From the NCBI GenBank assembly GCA_026419785.1, contig JAODTK010000632.1, positions 339,501 through 403,500 on the forward strand: DNA of 64,000 nt. Reading direction: 5' to 3'. Below are positions 60,620 to 64,000 of this stretch, piece after piece. Below the pieces are notes generated by a model. That model searched no databases. It saw only the letters and a program-made list of their open reading frames with translations, and was not told where the DNA came from. Positions within the stretch are counted from its first letter, which is position 1. Every line of letters begins with the position of its first letter. This stretch comes from Sclerodactyla briareus (taxonomy: Eukaryota > Echinodermata > Holothuroidea > Dendrochirotida > Sclerodactylidae). The translations under genes were made by a program, and so were the position numbers.

Positions 60620-61120
60620 GAACGATTCGCAATCTGTACTTCAATCACGCGGATTGAATTCTCAAAATGTAGAACATCATTTACTTGGATTCAAAAATCA
60701 ATAACTCGTTTTCATAAGAAATACATTGCCTTGATTCTCGCGCAAGTTTGCTGAGATTGAGTGGGGTGGAAAGTCCTTCTTTCCGCAGTCTCTGCAAGAA
60801 GTGCTGTTGTGCCGTTTTATTATTAACTCTTACCTCAGTTCTACAGATTTGAAACAATCATTGAACCAACATTGTCGCTATAATATACTAGACATCAATA
60901 TTGAAGATGACGTCTTTACATCCTAATTGGAATGACGCACATTTTTCCAAAATATTTATATAGACTTTCTTGCTCCAAATTCACATGTTCTAATATCATA
61001 TGGGGTGGTGATTTCATCGAGTCTTGATTGGACAAAGAAAACATTAGAGGTAGTAGGATAACAAACTTTAGGGCTAGATAAAATGCTTCGGGGTTTTATG
61101 AATACGATTACACACAAGGA
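60620..61120 (+). pseudogene. L1-like endonuclease domain
   Basis: Readings include RGLNSQNVEHHLLGFKNQ (near 60650-60705), EWGGKSFFPQSL (near 60757-60793), LAPNSHV near 60970 and NIIWGGDF at 60992-61015, the last being the conserved endonuclease signature. Shifts and stops interrupt it. Confidence 0.6.
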
Positions 61121-61299
61121 TCGATGTCTGTAGGGAGAGAGAAACCCTTCCAAGCGACAGTCATTGGTCTTCTAATAGGATTAATGGCTTTTGCTGTAGG
61201 ATCGATTTTTTTTCCTCATATCGTTCAACCCACTTACGTCTGCAACGATTGTTCTTTCCTGTCAATGATCACTAAGATCGAAATGCTGTCCTCCCAAGT

Positions 61300-61870
61300 T
61301 TGCGAATCGTAAATGTAAGAAGGGTGCTGGTTATTGGAAATTTAATGTGTCGTTGTTGAAGAATGAGGCTTATGTTCCAGATATTCGCAAAATCTTTGGC
61401 GAGACAGGAATGCGCTTGGAAACTGGATAACGTTAACACACAAGCATTTGGGGAATACCCTGACATTTCTTATCGTTCTTGGTTTATATCATACTAAAAA
61501 AAGTCTCGAGAAACACGGGCAGTGACGGCTGAATTGCCGAGAAATATATCTCATAAACGCGTTCTAGTCTCAACCATCGCCCACTCTCAAACAACGAATT
61601 TATTATTATTCTCATTAGTAGTAAACGGAATTGCAAATAAATGCATTAAAATAGTGTCGAATGAACATAAAACAGAGATACAGGTCCATAGCTATTTTAA
61701 AAATTAGGAAGTGTTTTATGAAAATCTGTATTCACTGAAAGGAGTGCATTACTGATTTACAAGTTCCTGCGATTGTGAGGAATTGAAAGAACCACTTGTG
61801 AGTGGATTTTTAGCTAGAAGAATGTTGGATAAGCCTCTGGCAAGGTTCATGCAGTGAAGGGTTGCCAGGG
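61300..61870 (+). pseudogene. L1-like linker region
   Basis: The block KGAGYWKFNVSLLKNEAYVP lies at about 61321-61381. SYRSWFISY follows near 61470-61495, and FYENLYSLKGVHY with CDCEELKEPLVSGFLARRML near 61713-61830, all standard parts of the stretch between endonuclease and RT in L1-type elements. Confidence 0.65.
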
Positions 61871-62099
61871 AAGTCTATAAACTATTTCGTCTGAAATGAA
61901 AAACCTCGTTGTTACGTCTCGGAACTCGAGGTGTATGGTGATGGAAAGATTTTCCAGAATAGGGCAAGGGGAGGGCACTTTATTACCAAGGAAAGAAGGA
62001 AGAACCTTCATGTTGAACAAATTGTAGGCAAGTATCTTTGTTAAATGTAGATTATAAAATGTGTTTCCTGGCCCGGAATTAAGGAAGTGGGGCGACTAG

Positions 62100-64000
62100 A
62101 AAAGAAACACAAATATATAGATGAAAATATTAGATGATATCTAAATTCATAACAATATGCAAAGGATATCAAATACCAGGCTATATTTTCTATAAATGTG
62201 AGAAGACTTTTGATATTATAATTGGGATTCGTTATATCAGGTATGATTCGCTTAAATTCGAGTCAGATCCTTTGATGACGTCATCCACTGAGGGAGGACG
62301 CTCTATGCTAATTACTCTGGCCGTTGTTTTAAAACAATGGAGAATCTGCGGGGTTCTCGCTTGCAGGCGCGAGGGCTGCTCCCTTGAAGTACAATAGTAA
62401 TGAAAACAATCATCTTCAAAATGGCACAGATGAAAAGAGCATGTCAAAACCCACAAATAAAATTAGGCGAATTCTAGCATGTGCTCGGGTTGAGTATTAT
62501 TTTACTTCAACGAATTTTACCCTGATTTACCCTATACAATAGATGCTGATATTTTGACACATTATCGCAGAAAATATGTAGTTAATGGAATTAATGAATT
62601 GATTTCATATCTTGTGAACTAATTTGTAAGTTTTCGATCAGATCCCATTGTTAGTTCTTTGTCACTAGGTCAAAATTCAATGTTTTTGGATTGACTTTTT
62701 ATTTACGCGGGTCCTCCGGTTAGGCTCTTCGTGAACGTCACTGTTAGGAAATTGGATGGTCATATTGCCTTCTTCTCACATCGAATCAGTGAATTTTTTT
62801 CTCTGAGGTTCGGGTTTCCTAAATATACTAATATAGGCAAACGAAATTACAGAAGTCCCTTAAATGCTTTTTCTTTTTTTAATGAGTGCGGAGAAATTTT
62901 AGCAGTTGGGTTTGAAATCGCGTATGATCGTGTATTCAGGGGTTCCCTGTTGTGAATGTTAACAATTAACATCAAGTTAATCTATGTAAGTGGATGACCG
63001 ACCATGTTCTTGGAACAATGGCAGCCAATCCTTGAAGAGGTTTCAATGTTAATCTTGAGCCGGCTTGAAGTTGATTTTTACATATCGCTGTCATTCCTTT
63101 GGGCGCGACTATTCCTCAGACAAACGTACCTTCTTCTCGATACAATGTACACATAGTTCACGTTGAGCCTATCCGAGCTCTAGGTGTCACATTCACGATG
63201 GGGATGATCTTTTCCTTCAAAGATATCTGCCGAAGTTATATCACGACTAGCAGAAATCTAAATATTTGGTTCTTCTCGGAATTCTCACTCCTTTTGGCCA
63301 TATTCTATAGTAAAGAGCTTTCTTTTGTCACAATCAGTTTTTTCGCATTTGCGGTTTTGCAACCCCCCCCCCCCTCCTCCTCAATTTTTTTTTCTTTTCA
63401 AACGAACTGGATAGTTTTGTTAGGCTCTATTCTTCAAAAAATGTCATTGAGCCATTTTTCACTAGTTGTATTTCAGGGATTTTTAGTGACAGAAATTATT
63501 ATTATTATTATTATTTTAAACGTTATTTTAAACGTTGTTGTGCGTGGAGTGATCTCACTTATGGAGTACCGACTTCAAATTACAGTGACCAGATTAATCT
63601 GGAATAAGTTTCATTAAGATTTAACGGACTGAATCGGTACAAAGTGTTTCCTAACATTATTATTTACGTTCGGGATCTGTTGAACTTATCGCTGAATTCG
63701 ATTTGTCCAAACTTCCCATTCACAGAGCTCATTGACCTAATGACGTTCTCCATTGATGGGCGACCGTCAAGGTGTAAAATTGGGCTGACTATTACAGCCG
63801 TTTAATCAGCCATTATGCTAGCTCAGTTCGTTAATGAAGGTAAAGTGTGCCGCTATGTTCATGATGTAATTAACAACTGCAACATCACGCAACCAAACTG
63901 TTTTGGAAATAGGAAAAGTGTTCCAAACTGATTGGCAACACAATTATACGTCCAGTAATCAAAGGAGCTAACGCCGAGTCCGTTTTTCCAGTGAAAAATT
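62100..64000 (+). pseudogene. L1-like reverse transcriptase and C terminus
   Basis: QIPGYIFYKCEKTFDI (62170-62217) is the motif A region, with the expected alanine of EKAFD replaced by T. CRREGCSLEVQ near 62362-62394 stands where RQGCPLS is expected. EPIRALGVTFT near 63164-63196 and VRDLLN at 63668-63685 belong to the C-terminal region. The 172-codon frame 63099-63617 covers part of this. Shifts are frequent. Confidence 0.65.

Larger units (their letters stand above)
60620..64000 (+). mobile_element. L1/Tx1-like LINE, running off the window
   Basis: Endonuclease, linker, RT and C-terminal pieces follow in order on the plus strand, all with frameshifts. The 3' end is not in the window. The motif style (GYWKFN linker block, EKxFD, VRDLLN near the C terminus) is that of L1/Tx1-type elements and differs from the CR1/L2 elements at the window's start. 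Confidence 0.7.

Overview
This is eukaryotic, almost certainly metazoan, DNA, most likely from an invertebrate. It is AT-rich, has very low gene density, and is packed with retrotransposon, DNA-transposon and satellite remains. The transposon mix (CR1/L2/Rex1-type and L1/Tx1-type LINEs, PIF/Harbinger, a hAT-type element, a possibly Helitron-like satellite carrier and a Polinton/Maverick-type virus-like element) suggests a marine invertebrate such as a cnidarian, mollusc, echinoderm, hemichordate or amphioxus. I cannot narrow it further. There is no intact host gene, rRNA, tRNA or CRISPR array. Almost every coding remnant is broken by one-base shifts, which fits old pseudogenes, uncorrected long-read sequence, or both.

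Layout. 1-5005: a plus-strand CR1/Jockey-like LINE, split by a minus-strand L2/Rex1-like LINE (1623-4231) inside its reverse-transcriptase gene. About 5006-11990 (copy A) and 27986-38990 (copy B): a diverged direct duplication. A has a LINE fragment at 6062-6993; B has a LINE 3' end at 34206-34680 and a hAT-type element at 34842-35835 with 8-bp target repeats. 13628-17384 and 22663-26255: two arrays of a satellite whose ~310-bp unit is a dimer of two diverged ~150-165-bp monomers; both arrays share the same 5' and 3' flanks. In the second array a PIF/Harbinger-like element sits in the satellite and has been tandemly duplicated with it. 18761-19504: a PIF/Harbinger deletion derivative keeping the transposase N terminus.

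39677-55528: the main object, a decayed Polinton/Maverick (adintovirus-like) element about 15.9 kb long with ~180-230-bp terminal inverted repeats. It carries remnants of a retroviral-type integrase, a protein-primed family B DNA polymerase, a probable structural protein and several small membrane or coiled-coil proteins. A LINE (47309-50135, 9-bp target repeats) has landed in it, and a three-block poly-T tract interrupts the polymerase. 

55529-64000: LINE 3' ends, simple repeats, and an L1/Tx1-like LINE from about 60620 to the window edge. The best host-gene candidates are two minus-strand exon-like pieces flanking the Polinton (55607-55841 and 39048-39217). They look like parts of a reprolysin (ADAM/ADAMTS) metalloprotease. 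If that is right, the Polinton sits in an intron of a host gene or pseudogene.
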